Below are positions 1-8,790 of a DNA stretch of 64,000 bases, one piece after another (the first letter of the stretch is position 1; each line of letters begins with the position of its first letter). Made by a program: the position numbers and the translations under genes. Location: positions 8,618,001 to 8,682,000 of the forward strand of contig NZ_CP107772.1 of assembly GCF_036345155.1 (NCBI RefSeq). Reading direction: 5' to 3'. The notes beneath the pieces were generated by a model. It worked only from the letters and a program-made list of their open reading frames with translations, was not told the origin of the DNA and did not search any database. This DNA is from Streptomyces sp. NBC_00582 (GTDB taxonomy: Bacteria > Actinomycetota > Actinomycetes > Streptomycetales > Streptomycetaceae).

Positions 1-414
1 GGCCGCTACGACGGTCTGTCGGAGATGATCGGCGGCCCGGCGCTGCCGTCCGTCGGCTGGGCGCTCGGCGTCGACCGCACGGTCCTCGCCCTGGAGGCCG
101 AGGGCGTCGAGCTCGCCCTGCCGGCACCCACCTCCGTCTACGCCGTCCCGCTCGGCGAGGAGGCCCGCCGGGTGCTGTTCGCCAAGGTCACCGAGCTGCG
201 CAAGCTCGGTGTCGCGGCCGACTTCTCCTACGGCGCCAAGGGGCTCAAGGGCGCGATGAAGAACGCCAACCGCAGCGGCGCCCGTTACACGATCGTCGCC
301 GGCGAACGCGACCTCGCCGAGGGCGTGGTCCAGCTCAAGGACATGGAGTCCGGCGAGCAGACCGCGATCGGCGTGAACGAGATCGTGGCGGAGCTGGAGT
401 CCCGGCTCGGCTAG
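1..414 (+). CDS. hisS: Histidyl-tRNA synthetase, C-terminal part (5' end outside window)
   Basis: Class II aminoacyl-tRNA synthetase that charges tRNA-His in the cytoplasm. The open frame runs in from base 1 and starts with GRYDGL, followed by [11 protein letters not shown], the HisRS-specific arginine motif and class II motif 3. The remaining ~100 residues are the alpha/beta anticodon-binding domain, ending VAELESRLG. Only about the last 137 residues are present because the gene is cut by the window edge. A strong hairpin follows four bases after the stop. Next to rarA and rpsD, as in other streptomycetes. Confidence 0.95.
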   Translation, partial: GRYDGLSEMIGGPALPSVGWALGVDRTVLALEAEGVELALPAPTSVYAVPLGEEARRVLFAKVTELRKLGVAADFSYGAKGLKGAMKNANRSGARYTIVAGERDLAEGVVQLKDMESGEQTAIGVNEIVAELESRLG

Positions 415-417
415 GGC

Positions 418-467
418 GTGTTTCGAAAGTCCCTCACGGCACCACCCGCACAGGACTTTCGAAACAC
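418..467. terminator. 15-bp perfect inverted repeat after hisS
   Basis: Arms GTGTTTCGAAAGTCC (418-432) and GGACTTTCGAAACAC (453-467) are perfectly complementary around a 20-base loop. The hairpin lies just after the hisS stop and just before the end of the converging ABC ATPase frame, so it could end transcription from both sides. The arms are more AT-rich than usual for this genome and there is no T tract. The end of a small mobile element is therefore an alternative explanation. Confidence 0.5.
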
Positions 468-1456
468 CCCCTGGCCCACGTACGTGGTGATGTACGTGTT
501 TCCACGGAGGTGATCCGGGGCGCGGGCGCGCAAGGTTTCTGTGCGCCCGCACCCGTGAAAGCCGAAGGGGGACCTTGCCGTGAAGTCCGTGACCAGTGAG
601 CGATGGCGGGCGGCGATCGGCCCGGGACCGGGCACGCAGGCCCGTCACATCCTGTGGCCGGCCTCCTTTCCCGGCACGTCCAGGGCGCGTGTCCCCGCGC
701 ACGCGCTGGCCGGTCGTCCGTGTGCGTGCCGCGCACGGTCCCGTCGGGCTCCGTCCAGGCGACCGTCGCGCCGCTGCCGTACCGCTCCCGCAGGGCGGCC
801 GGCTCGCCCTCGGCGACGACCCGGCCCCCGGCGACGACCGCCAGCCGGTCGGCGAGCGCCTCCGCCTCCTCCAGATAGTGGGTCGTCAGCAGGATGGTGG
901 TGCCCTCGTCGGCGAGGGAGCGGATCAGCTCCCAGAACTGCCGGCGGGCCGCCGGGTCGAAACCGGTCGTCGGCTCGTCGAGGAGCAGCAGCTCGGGGCC
1001 GCCGATCACGCCGAGCGCGACGTCGAGCCTGCGCCGCTGGCCGCCGGAGAGGGTCTTGGTGCGGCTGTCCGCCTTCGCCTCCAGACCCACCAGGGCGATC
1101 ACCTGCTCCGGGTCGCGCGGCCTCGGGTAGTGGCGCGCGAAGTGCCGTACGGTCTCGCGGACCGTCAACTCGGCGGGCGCGGATTCGTCCTGCCAGACGA
1201 TTCCGACACGTGAGCGCCACGCGCGTGTGCCCGTCGCCGGGTCCGCGCCCAGCACCCTGACCTCGCCCCCGTCCCGGTCGCGGTGCCCCTGGAGGATCTC
1301 CACCGTGGTGCTCTTGCCCGCGCCGTTCGGCCCGAGCAGGCCGAACACCTCGCCCGCGCGGATGCCCAGGTCGATGCCGTCCACCGCGGTCACGTCCCCG
1401 TACTGCTTGCGCAGCCCCCGTACGTCCACCGCGAGATCGTTCGCGTGTGCTGTCAT
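434..1456 (-). CDS. ABC transporter ATP-binding protein with degraded C-terminus, no permease partner
   Basis: Drug-exporter (DrrA/CcmA-like) ABC ATPase. From the ATG at 1456 the first ~235 residues are intact: Walker A GPNGAGKST, Q-loop VGIVWQDE, signature LSGGQRRR, Walker B LLLLDEP and H-loop TTHYLEEAEALAD. After about residue 245 the sequence (PWTCRERRPATGCDG onward) turns into Arg/Pro/Cys-rich translation unlike this family. The frame then runs nearly into the hisS hairpin. The usual C-terminal domain and the expected permease gene are missing, so a deletion probably fused the ATPase to noncoding DNA. It may be a non-functional relic. Confidence 0.7.
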   Translation of the reverse strand: MTAHANDLAVDVRGLRKQYGDVTAVDGIDLGIRAGEVFGLLGPNGAGKSTTVEILQGHRDRDGGEVRVLGADPATGTRAWRSRVGIVWQDESAPAELTVRETVRHFARHYPRPRDPEQVIALVGLEAKADSRTKTLSGGQRRRLDVALGVIGGPELLLLDEPTTGFDPAARRQFWELIRSLADEGTTILLTTHYLEEAEALADRLAVVAGGRVVAEGEPAALRERYGSGATVAWTEPDGTVRGTHTDDRPARARGHAPWTCRERRPATGCDGPACPVPGRSPPAIAHWSRTSRQGPPSAFTGAGAQKPCAPAPRITSVETRTSPRTWARGCFESPVRVVP

Positions 1457-1598
1457 GCCTCCCAGACTCGGCCGGAACCGCGCGTTCTGGGACGACCGTG
1501 CGGGCTTCCTTATGTCCATCGAACGGTGGACACCGGCCCGGTGCGGCAGAATGGCCCCTGCCCGAAGATGGTCCAACTCTCAAACACGGATCGGCGTG

Positions 1599-2258
1599 AT
1601 GAGCAAGACGACAGTCACAGACGTCTCCACGGAGTCCGAGCCCGAGCGTGACACCACGGCCGCGCCCCGGACGGTGGGCGGCAGCCGCGCGTTCGCCATC
1701 CTGCTGCTGATCACCGGCGCGGCCGGTCTGCTCGCAGCGTGGGTCATCACGATCGACAAGTTCAAGCTGCTCGAGGCCAAGGTCGCGGGCACCACCTTCA
1801 CGCCCGGCTGCAGCCTGAACCCGGTGGTCTCCTGCGGCAGCGTGATGGAGTCCAAGCAGGCCGCCGCCTTCGGCTTCCCGAACCCGATGCTCGGCCTGGT
1901 CTGCTACGGCATCGTCATCTGCGTCGGCATGAGCCTGCTGGCCCGCGCCCGCTTCCCACGCTGGTACTGGCTCACCTTCAACTTCGGCACGCTCTTCGGT
2001 GTCGCCTTCTGCACCTGGCTGCAGTTCCAGTCCCTGTACCGGATCAACGCGCTGTGCCTGTGGTGCTCGCTCGCCTGGGTCGCGACGATCACGATGTTCT
2101 GGTACGTGACCTCGTTCAACATCCGCAACGACTTCCTCCCCGCGCCGCGCTGGCTGAAGAGCTTCTTCGGCGAGTTCACCTGGGTCGTGCCCGTGCTGCA
2201 CATCGGCATCATCGGCATGCTGGTCCTGACCCGCTGGTGGGAGTTCTGGACGAGCTGA
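1599..2258 (+). CDS. Vitamin K epoxide reductase family membrane protein
   Basis: Integral membrane quinone-linked thiol oxidoreductase. In actinobacteria such proteins reoxidise DsbA-like partners during disulfide formation in secreted proteins. From the ATG at 1599 it has 219 residues: a hydrophilic ~30-residue N-terminus, then four to five membrane segments. The active-site pair C153-LW-C156 and the loop pair C71/C79 (CSLNPVVSC) are visible. An in-frame GTG three bases upstream is an alternative start. The gene is divergent from the ABC ATPase and 41 bases upstream of rarA. No thioredoxin-like partner is adjacent. Confidence 0.9.
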   Translation: MSKTTVTDVSTESEPERDTTAAPRTVGGSRAFAILLLITGAAGLLAAWVITIDKFKLLEAKVAGTTFTPGCSLNPVVSCGSVMESKQAAAFGFPNPMLGLVCYGIVICVGMSLLARARFPRWYWLTFNFGTLFGVAFCTWLQFQSLYRINALCLWCSLAWVATITMFWYVTSFNIRNDFLPAPRWLKSFFGEFTWVVPVLHIGIIGMLVLTRWWEFWTS

Positions 2259-2299
2259 CAGCCCTTGGGACACCCCCGGACCCCCGGTAGGGTTTCGGC

Positions 2300-3655
2300 G
2301 TGGAGCCCGATCTGTTCACCGCCGCCGCCGAAGAACGCCAGGAGAAGGATCCCGCCGGGAGTCCCCTGGCGGTCCGGATGCGTCCCCGCACCCTCGACGA
2401 GGTCGTGGGCCAGCAGCACCTGCTGAAGCCGGGCTCCCCCCTGCGCCGCCTGGTCGGCGAGGGCGCCAAGGGCCCGGCCGGCCCCTCCTCGGTGATCCTC
2501 TGGGGTCCGCCCGGCACCGGCAAGACCACCCTGGCGTACGTCGTGTCCAAGGCGACGAACAAGCGGTTCGTGGAGCTCTCCGCGATCACCGCCGGCGTCA
2601 AGGAGGTCCGCGCGGTCATCGACGGCGCCCGCCGCGCCACCGGGGGATACGGCAAGGAGACCGTCCTCTTCCTCGACGAGATCCACCGCTTCAGCAAGGC
2701 CCAGCAGGACTCCCTCCTCCCCGCCGTCGAGAACCGCTGGGTGACCCTCATCGCGGCGACCACGGAGAACCCGTACTTCTCGGTGATCTCCCCGCTGCTG
2801 TCCCGCTCCCTCCTGCTCACCCTGGAACCCCTCACCGACGACGACCTGCGCGGGCTGCTCCGCAGGGCCCTCACCGACGAGCGCGGCCTCAAGGGCGCCG
2901 TCACCCTCCCCGAGGACACCGAGGCCCACCTCCTGCGCATCGCCGGCGGTGACGCCCGCCGCGCCCTGACCGCCCTGGAGGCCGCCGCCGGGGCCGCCCT
3001 CGACCAGGACGAGAGCGAGATCGGCCTCGCGACCCTGGAGCAGACCGTCGACCGGGCGGCCGTGAAGTACGACCGCGACGGCGACCAGCACTACGACGTC
3101 GCCAGCGCCCTCATCAAGTCCATCCGCGGCTCCGACGTCGACGCCGCCCTGCACTACCTGGCCCGCATGATCGAGGCCGGCGAGGACCCCCGCTTCATCG
3201 CCCGCCGGCTGATGATCTCCGCCAGCGAGGACATCGGCCTCGCCGATCCGAACGCCCTGCCCACGGCCGTCGCCGCAGCCCAGGCCGTCGCCCTGATCGG
3301 CTTCCCCGAGGCCGCCCTCATCCTCAGCCACGCCACCATCGCCCTCGCCCTCGCCCCCAAGTCCAACTCCGCGACCACCGCGATCGGCGCAGCCCTGGAC
3401 GACGTACGCAAGGGACTGGCCGGATCCGTGCCGCCGCATCTGCGCGACGGGCACTACAAGGGCGCCGCCAAGCTCGGCCACGCCCAGGGGTACGTCTATC
3501 CGCACGACCTGGCGGAGGGCATCGCCGCCCAGCAGTACGCGCCGGACGCGATCAAGGACCGCGAGTACTACACCCCCACCCGCCACGGCGCGGAGGCCCG
3601 GTACGCCGACGCCGTGGAGTGGACCAGGAAGCACCTCGGTCGAAAGCGGTCCTGA
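2300..3655 (+). CDS. rarA: Replication-associated recombination protein A (MgsA/RarA AAA+ ATPase)
   Basis: Clamp-loader-like AAA+ ATPase (451 aa, usual family length) acting at stalled replication forks. Walker [11 protein letters not shown] lies near residue 70 and Walker B FLDEIHRF near residue 122. Sensor region [11 protein letters not shown] and the C-terminal MgsA tetramerisation domain ([20 protein letters not shown]) follow. The start is GTG 2300 ([12 protein letters not shown]). It lies between the VKOR gene and rpsD in typical actinobacterial order. Confidence 0.95.
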   Translation: MEPDLFTAAAEERQEKDPAGSPLAVRMRPRTLDEVVGQQHLLKPGSPLRRLVGEGAKGPAGPSSVILWGPPGTGKTTLAYVVSKATNKRFVELSAITAGVKEVRAVIDGARRATGGYGKETVLFLDEIHRFSKAQQDSLLPAVENRWVTLIAATTENPYFSVISPLLSRSLLLTLEPLTDDDLRGLLRRALTDERGLKGAVTLPEDTEAHLLRIAGGDARRALTALEAAAGAALDQDESEIGLATLEQTVDRAAVKYDRDGDQHYDVASALIKSIRGSDVDAALHYLARMIEAGEDPRFIARRLMISASEDIGLADPNALPTAVAAAQAVALIGFPEAALILSHATIALALAPKSNSATTAIGAALDDVRKGLAGSVPPHLRDGHYKGAAKLGHAQGYVYPHDLAEGIAAQQYAPDAIKDREYYTPTRHGAEARYADAVEWTRKHLGRKRS

Positions 3656-3957
3656 GCACCCTGTAAACTCGCTCGGAGTGCTGCGTCCCGCGCTGTCAGA
3701 ACGGGACAGTCAGCCGGAGCCCGGTCCCCGGACCGGCTCCAGGAGCGTCGCGCACCGTCGATCGGTGTCGCGGGCAGCCCACCACCACCCGCCGCACGGC
3801 GGGAGAGGTCGGTGGGCCACTCGCGTGCTGCACGTATGTGCCCAGACCAGGGGAGCGGCTGCCCGGAGGGTCCCTCGCGGACCTCATGGGTTTCCCCGGC
3901 TGCGGATGCGACCTCCCATAACGCCTGACAAGCCGAAAACCAGGAAATGAGAGACAA
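3656..3957 (+). promoter_or_regulatory. Long leader and probable promoter region of rpsD
   Basis: This 302-base gap holds no convincing gene. A -10-like TAAACT at 3664-3669 lies just after rarA, which would give rpsD a 5' leader of roughly 280 bases. The leader has GC-rich inverted repeats such as CCCGCCGCACGGCGGG. Long leaders on ribosomal protein genes often carry autoregulatory sites, and S4 is an RNA-binding autoregulator in other bacteria, but no specific S4 site was identified. The last bases (AATGAGAGACAA) carry the rpsD ribosome binding site. Confidence 0.4.
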
Positions 3958-4572
3958 GTGGCGAACCAGTCCCGCCCCAAGGTCAAGAAGTCGCGTGCCC
4001 TCGGCATCGCGCTGACCCCGAAGGCCGTCAAGTACTTCGAGGCCCGCCCCTACCCGCCGGGTGAGCACGGCCGTGGCCGCAAGCAGAACTCGGACTACAA
4101 GGTCCGTCTGCTGGAGAAGCAGCGTCTGCGCGCGCAGTACGACATCTCCGAGCGCCAGCTCGTCCGCGCCTACGAGCGTGCCTCCAAGGTGCAGGGCAAG
4201 ACCGGTGAGGCCCTGATCATCGAGCTCGAGCGCCGTCTCGACGCCCTGGTGCTGCGTTCGGGCATCGCCCGCACGATCTACCAGGCCCGTCAGATGGTCG
4301 TGCACGGCCACATCGAGGTCAACGGCCAGAAGACCGACAAGCCCTCGTTCCGCGTCCGTCCCGACGACGTCGTGATGGTCCGCGAGCGCAGCCGCGAGAA
4401 GACCCTCTTCTCCATCGCCCGTGAGGGCGGCTTCGCCCCCGACGGCGAGACCCCGCGCTACCTCCAGGTGAACCTCAAGGCCCTGGCGTTCCGCCTGGAC
4501 CGCGAGCCGAACCGCAAGGAGATCCCGGTCATCTGCGACGAGCAGCTCGTCGTCGAGTACTACGCCCGTTGA
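3958..4572 (+). CDS. rpsD: 30S ribosomal protein S4
   Basis: Primary 16S rRNA-binding protein that nucleates 30S assembly (204 aa). The GTG start at 3958 is preceded by GAGAGA. The sequence has the S4 N-terminal domain, then the S4 RNA-binding fold (RLDALVLRSGIARTIYQARQ ... HIEVNGQKTDKPSFRVRPDD). The N-terminus (MANQSRPKVKKSRALGIALT) has none of the zinc-ligand cysteines of classical S4, so this is the zinc-independent form. It is monocistronic: a long leader before it and a strong terminator after it. Confidence 0.98.
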   Translation: MANQSRPKVKKSRALGIALTPKAVKYFEARPYPPGEHGRGRKQNSDYKVRLLEKQRLRAQYDISERQLVRAYERASKVQGKTGEALIIELERRLDALVLRSGIARTIYQARQMVVHGHIEVNGQKTDKPSFRVRPDDVVMVRERSREKTLFSIAREGGFAPDGETPRYLQVNLKALAFRLDREPNRKEIPVICDEQLVVEYYAR

Positions 4573-4605
4573 TCTTCCAGCGGTCGTAGGGACTCCAGCG
4601 CCCGG

Positions 4606-4636
4606 GCCCGCCGTCTCCCCGGAGGCGGCGGGCTTT
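4606..4636 (+). terminator. Intrinsic terminator of rpsD
   Basis: GCCCGCCG (4606-4613) pairs with CGGCGGGC (4626-4633). The stem continues almost perfectly through TCTCC/GGAGG, leaving a loop of two to three bases, and is followed by TTT at 4634-4636. It lies 33 bases after the rpsD stop. Confidence 0.85.
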
Positions 4637-4726
4637 CGCATGCCCGTAATGCGGTACGGAGCCCTGCCCCCGGCGCGATAGGCTCGGCCCCGGAGATAGA
4701 TCCCAACGCTGCAAAAGAGGTGCCAG

Positions 4727-5167
4727 GTGTCCGGTGGAGAGGTGGCCGGGATCCTGGTGGCCGTCTTCTGGGCGATCCTGGTCTCGTTCCTCGCCGTCGC
4801 GCTGGCGAGGCTGGCCCAGACGCTCAAGGCCACCACCAAGCTGGTCGCGGACGTGACCGACCAGGCCGTCCCGCTGCTCGCCGACGCCTCCGCGGCGGTG
4901 CGCTCCGCGCAGACCCAGATCGACCGGGTCGACGCGATCGCCTCCGACGTCCAGGAAGTCACGTCGAACGCCTCCGCGCTCTCGACGACCGTCGCCTCCA
5001 CCTTCGGCGGCCCCCTGGTCAAGGTCGCCGCCTTCGGCTACGGCGTACGCCGGGCCCTCGGCGGCCGCCGGGAGGACGTGCCCGCCAAGGAACCCCGGCG
5101 TACCGTGATCGTGGGCCGCACCGTCTCCCGGCGGGAGAAGCGCGGCGCCCGTGGAAAGAGGGACTGA
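4727..5167 (+). CDS. DUF948 family membrane-anchored protein
   Basis: Conserved protein of unknown function (146 aa). A single N-terminal transmembrane segment (GILVAVFWAILVSFLAVALA, residues ~7-26) is followed by a region with heptad-like spacing (LAQTLKATTKLVADVTDQAV). This resembles DUF948 proteins, a largely uncharacterised membrane family. The C-terminus is basic (RREKRGARGKRD). The GTG start at 4727 follows AGAGG. It lies 9 bases upstream of the next small gene and shares an operon with alaS. Confidence 0.85.
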   Translation: MSGGEVAGILVAVFWAILVSFLAVALARLAQTLKATTKLVADVTDQAVPLLADASAAVRSAQTQIDRVDAIASDVQEVTSNASALSTTVASTFGGPLVKVAAFGYGVRRALGGRREDVPAKEPRRTVIVGRTVSRREKRGARGKRD

Positions 5168-5176
5168 GAGCCAGCC

Positions 5177-5521
5177 ATGTTCCGCCGAACCTTCTGGTTC
5201 ACCACCGGTGTCGCCGCCGGTGTCTGGGCCACCACCAAGGTCAACCGCAAGCTGAGGCAGCTCACCCCGGAGAGCCTCGCCGCGACCGCGGCCAACAAGG
5301 CCCTCGAGACGGGGGCGCGCCTGAAGGACCGCGCGGTCGGCTTCGCGCTCGACGTCCGCGACAACATGGCCCAGCGGGAGGCGGAGCTCCAGGACGCGCT
5401 CGGCATCGACGAGGACCCCGAACTCCCCGCGCCCCGGCGGTTCGCCGCCATCGAGAACAGCACCCACCCGAGGTACGTCCAGACCACGACGTACTCGTAC
5501 GACCGGAATGAGGACCACTGA
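5177..5521 (+). CDS. Small conserved actinobacterial protein (DUF6167-like)
   Basis: Function unknown, 114 aa. It starts [20 protein letters not shown], a basic-then-hydrophobic segment that may be a short membrane anchor. An amphipathic alpha-helical stretch follows ([20 protein letters not shown]). The C-terminal tail is polar and tyrosine-rich ([12 protein letters not shown]). Its stop overlaps the alaS start (TGATG at 5519-5523), implying translational coupling. The pairing with a DUF948 protein just upstream of alaS is recurrent in Streptomyces. Confidence 0.8.
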   Translation: MFRRTFWFTTGVAAGVWATTKVNRKLRQLTPESLAATAANKALETGARLKDRAVGFALDVRDNMAQREAELQDALGIDEDPELPAPRRFAAIENSTHPRYVQTTTYSYDRNEDH

Positions 5522-8193
5522 TGGAGTCGGCCGAGATTCGCCGCCGCTGGCTGAGCTTCTTCGAGGAGCGCGGGCACACCGTCGTCCCTTCGGCGTCGCT
5601 CATCGCGGACGACCCGACTCTGCTCCTCGTCCCCGCCGGCATGGTGCCCTTCAAGCCCTACTTCCTGGGCGAGGTCAAGCCGCCCTTCGCCCGCGCCACC
5701 AGCGTGCAGAAGTGCGTGCGCACCCCCGACATCGAAGAGGTCGGCAAGACCACCCGCCACGGCACGTTCTTCCAGATGTGCGGCAACTTCTCCTTCGGCG
5801 ACTACTTCAAGGAAGGCGCCATCAAGTACGCCTGGGAGCTGCTCACGGGCGCCCGGGACGAGGGTGGTTACGGCCTTGAGCCCGAGAAGCTCTGGATCAC
5901 CGTCTACCAGGACGACGACGAGGCCGAGCGCATCTGGCACGAGGTCGTCGGTGTGCCGAAGGAGCGCATCCAGCGCCTCGGCATGAAGGACAACTACTGG
6001 TCGATGGGCGTCCCCGGCCCCTGCGGCCCCTGCTCCGAGATCAACTACGACCGCGGCCCCGAGTTCGGCGTCGAGGGCGGCCCCGCCGTCAACGACGAGC
6101 GGTACGTGGAGATCTGGAACCTCGTCTTCATGCAGTACGAGCGCGGCGAGGGCATCGGCAAGGACAACTTCGAGATCCTCGGCGAGCTGCCGAGCAAGAA
6201 CATCGACACGGGCCTCGGCCTCGAGCGTCTCGCCATGATTCTGCAGGGCGTGCAGAACATGTACGAGATCGACACCTCCATGGCCGTCATCAAGAAGGCC
6301 ACCGAGCTCACCGGCGTGGCCTACGGCGACGCCCACGACTCGGACGTCTCCCTGCGCGTGGTCACCGACCACATGCGCACCTCGGTGATGCTCATCGGCG
6401 ACGGCGTCACGCCCGGCAACGAGGGCCGTGGTTACGTCCTGCGCCGCATCATGCGCCGCGCCATCCGCAACATGCGCCTCCTCGGCGCCACCGGCCCGGT
6501 CGTCAAGGACCTCATCGACACCGTCATCGGCATGATGGGCCAGCAGTACCCGGAGCTGGTCACCGACCGCGAGCGCATCGAGAACGTCGCCCTCGCCGAG
6601 GAGGCCCGCTTCCTCAAGACCCTCAACGCCGGTACGAACGTCCTCGACGGCGCCGTCAGCGAGACCAAGGCCGCCGGGTCCACGGTCCTGGCCGGTGACA
6701 AGGCGTTCCTGCTCCACGACACCTGGGGCTTCCCGATCGACCTCACCCTGGAGATGGCCGCCGAGCAGGGGCTGTCCGTGGACGAGGACGGCTTCCGCCG
6801 TCTGATGAAGGAGCAGCGGGAGCGCGCCAAGGCCGACGCCCAGGCCAAGAAGACCGGCCACGCCGGCGCCGGTGCCTACCGGGAGATCGCCGACAAGGCC
6901 GGCGAGACCGAGTTCATCGGCTACGGCGACACCGAGGGCGAGTCCACGGTCGTCGGCATCCTCGTCGACGGTGTCTCCTCCCCGGCCGCCAGCGAGGGCG
7001 ACGAGGTCGAGATCGTCCTCGACCGCACCCCGTTCTACGCCGAGGGCGGCGGTCAGATCGGTGACACCGGCCGGTTCAAGGTGGCCTCCGGCGCCGTCGT
7101 CGAGATCCGCGACACCCAGAAGCCGGTACCGGGCGTCTACGTCCACAAGGGCGTCGTCCAGGTCGGTGAGGTGACCGTGGGCGACCTCGTCCACGCCACG
7201 ATCGACTCCCGTCGGCGCACGGCCATCGCCCGCGCCCACTCGGCCACCCACCTCACCCACCAGGCCCTGCGCGACGCGCTCGGCCCGACGGCCGCCCAGG
7301 CCGGTTCCGAGAACCAGCCCGGCCGCTTCCGCTTCGACTTCGGTTCCCCGTCCGCCGTCCCGACGGCCGTGATGACCGACGTCGAGCAGAAGATCAACGA
7401 GGTGCTCTCCCGCGAGCTCGACGTGCGCGCCGAGGTCATGGGCATCGACGAGGCCAAGAAGCAGGGCGCCATCGCCGAGTTCGGCGAGAAGTACGGCGAG
7501 CGGGTCCGCGTGGTGACCATCGGCGACTTCTCCAAGGAGCTGTGCGGCGGCACGCACGTCCACAACACCGCCCAGCTCGGCCTGGTGAAGCTGCTCGGCG
7601 AGTCGTCGATCGGCTCGGGTGTGCGCCGTATCGAGGCCCTCGTCGGCGTCGACGCCTACAACTTCCTCGCCCGTGAGCACACGGTCGTCGCCCAGCTCCA
7701 GGAGCTGATCAAGGGCCGTCCGGAGGAGCTCCCGGAGAAGGTCTCGGCCATGCTCGGCAAGCTGAAGGACGCCGAGAAGGAGATCGAGAAGTTCCGCGCC
7801 GAGAAGGTCCTGCAGGCCGCCGCCGGTCTCGCCGAGTCCGCGAAGGACCTCCACGGGATCGCCCTGGTCACCGGGCAGGTCCCGGACGGCACCACCCCCG
7901 ACGACCTGCGCAGGCTGGTCCTGGACGTGCGGGGCCGCATCCAGGGCGGCCGGGCCGCCGTGGTCGCCCTGTTCACCGTGAACAACGGCAAGCCGTTCAC
8001 GGTCATCGCCACCAACGAGGCCGCCCGCGAGCGCGGTCTGAAGGCCGGTGACCTGGTCCGTGCCGCCGCCAAGACCCTCGGCGGCGGCGGTGGCGGCAAG
8101 CCGGACGTCGCCCAGGGCGGCGGCCAGAACCCGGCCGCGATCGGCGAGGCCGTCGACGCGGTCGAGCGGCTCGTGGCCGACACGGCCAAGTGA
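5521..8193 (+). CDS. alaS: Alanyl-tRNA synthetase
   Basis: Class II synthetase charging tRNA-Ala, with editing of mischarged Ser/Gly (890 aa, full length). The N-terminal catalytic domain starts [19 protein letters not shown]. The editing domain has the zinc-binding HSATH near residue 573 and CGGTH near residue 675. The C-Ala domain ends with the glycine-rich [15 protein letters not shown] motif, then [15 protein letters not shown]. It overlaps the upstream small gene by one base and ruvX by four (GTGA). Confidence 0.98.
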   Translation: MESAEIRRRWLSFFEERGHTVVPSASLIADDPTLLLVPAGMVPFKPYFLGEVKPPFARATSVQKCVRTPDIEEVGKTTRHGTFFQMCGNFSFGDYFKEGAIKYAWELLTGARDEGGYGLEPEKLWITVYQDDDEAERIWHEVVGVPKERIQRLGMKDNYWSMGVPGPCGPCSEINYDRGPEFGVEGGPAVNDERYVEIWNLVFMQYERGEGIGKDNFEILGELPSKNIDTGLGLERLAMILQGVQNMYEIDTSMAVIKKATELTGVAYGDAHDSDVSLRVVTDHMRTSVMLIGDGVTPGNEGRGYVLRRIMRRAIRNMRLLGATGPVVKDLIDTVIGMMGQQYPELVTDRERIENVALAEEARFLKTLNAGTNVLDGAVSETKAAGSTVLAGDKAFLLHDTWGFPIDLTLEMAAEQGLSVDEDGFRRLMKEQRERAKADAQAKKTGHAGAGAYREIADKAGETEFIGYGDTEGESTVVGILVDGVSSPAASEGDEVEIVLDRTPFYAEGGGQIGDTGRFKVASGAVVEIRDTQKPVPGVYVHKGVVQVGEVTVGDLVHATIDSRRRTAIARAHSATHLTHQALRDALGPTAAQAGSENQPGRFRFDFGSPSAVPTAVMTDVEQKINEVLSRELDVRAEVMGIDEAKKQGAIAEFGEKYGERVRVVTIGDFSKELCGGTHVHNTAQLGLVKLLGESSIGSGVRRIEALVGVDAYNFLAREHTVVAQLQELIKGRPEELPEKVSAMLGKLKDAEKEIEKFRAEKVLQAAAGLAESAKDLHGIALVTGQVPDGTTPDDLRRLVLDVRGRIQGGRAAVVALFTVNNGKPFTVIATNEAARERGLKAGDLVRAAAKTLGGGGGGKPDVAQGGGQNPAAIGEAVDAVERLVADTAK

Positions 8194-8666
8194 GCGAGCC
8201 GATGCGCAGGGGCCGTCGACTCGCGATCGATGTCGGGGACGCCCGGATCGGGGTCGCCTCGTGCGACCCCGACGGAATCCTCGCCACCCCGGTGGAGACG
8301 GTCCCCGGCCGGGACCTCCCGGCCGCCCACCGACGGCTGAGGCAGCTCGTCGAGGAGTACGAACCGATCGAGGTCGTCGTCGGTCTCCCTCGCTCCCTCA
8401 AGGGGGGCGAGGGCCCCGCCGCGGTAAAGGTTCGCGGCTTCGCTGAGGAACTCGCGAAGGGCATCGCCCCCGTCTCCGTGCGCCTGGTGGACGAGCGGAT
8501 GACGACCGTGACGGCCAGTCAGGGACTGCGCGCGTCAGGGGTGAAAGCGAAGAAGGGCCGGTCGGTGATCGACCAGGCGGCCGCTGTGATCATCCTTCAG
8601 CAGGCCCTGGAATCCGAACGGGTGTCAGGTAAAGCACCGGGCGAGGGCGTCGAAGTGGTCATCTGA
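8190..8666 (+). CDS. ruvX: Putative Holliday junction resolvase / pre-16S rRNA nuclease (YqgF)
   Basis: RNase H-fold nuclease of the YqgF family, implicated in 16S rRNA 5'-end maturation and possibly Holliday junction cleavage (158 aa). The fold's conserved acidic positions are visible: [13 protein letters not shown] near the N-terminus, [21 protein letters not shown] and [18 protein letters not shown] 8190 overlaps the alaS stop; an in-frame ATG at 8202 is the alternative start. The alaS-ruvX-mltG-aroE order is widely conserved in actinobacteria. Confidence 0.93.
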   Translation: MSEPMRRGRRLAIDVGDARIGVASCDPDGILATPVETVPGRDLPAAHRRLRQLVEEYEPIEVVVGLPRSLKGGEGPAAVKVRGFAEELAKGIAPVSVRLVDERMTTVTASQGLRASGVKAKKGRSVIDQAAAVIILQQALESERVSGKAPGEGVEVVI

Positions 8667-8790
8667 TCGCGATACGGTAACGTTCCGCGCGATGCGGTAG
8701 GTGTTCGAACAGCCGCCGCACAGAGAGAGGCGGAACGGTGACGGACCTGGGAAGGCCGCGTGATCGCCGCCTCGCGGCTCTAGGGGATCG

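Noticed and set aside
580..1260. Long plus-strand frame of 226 codons opposite the ABC ATPase
   Set aside because: Arg/Pro-rich composition typical of antisense translation in high-GC DNA; the opposite strand has clear ABC motifs.
5038..7854. 938-codon minus-strand frame opposite alaS
   Set aside because: Leu/Gly/Asp-rich shadow of alaS without any domain; alaS is unambiguous.
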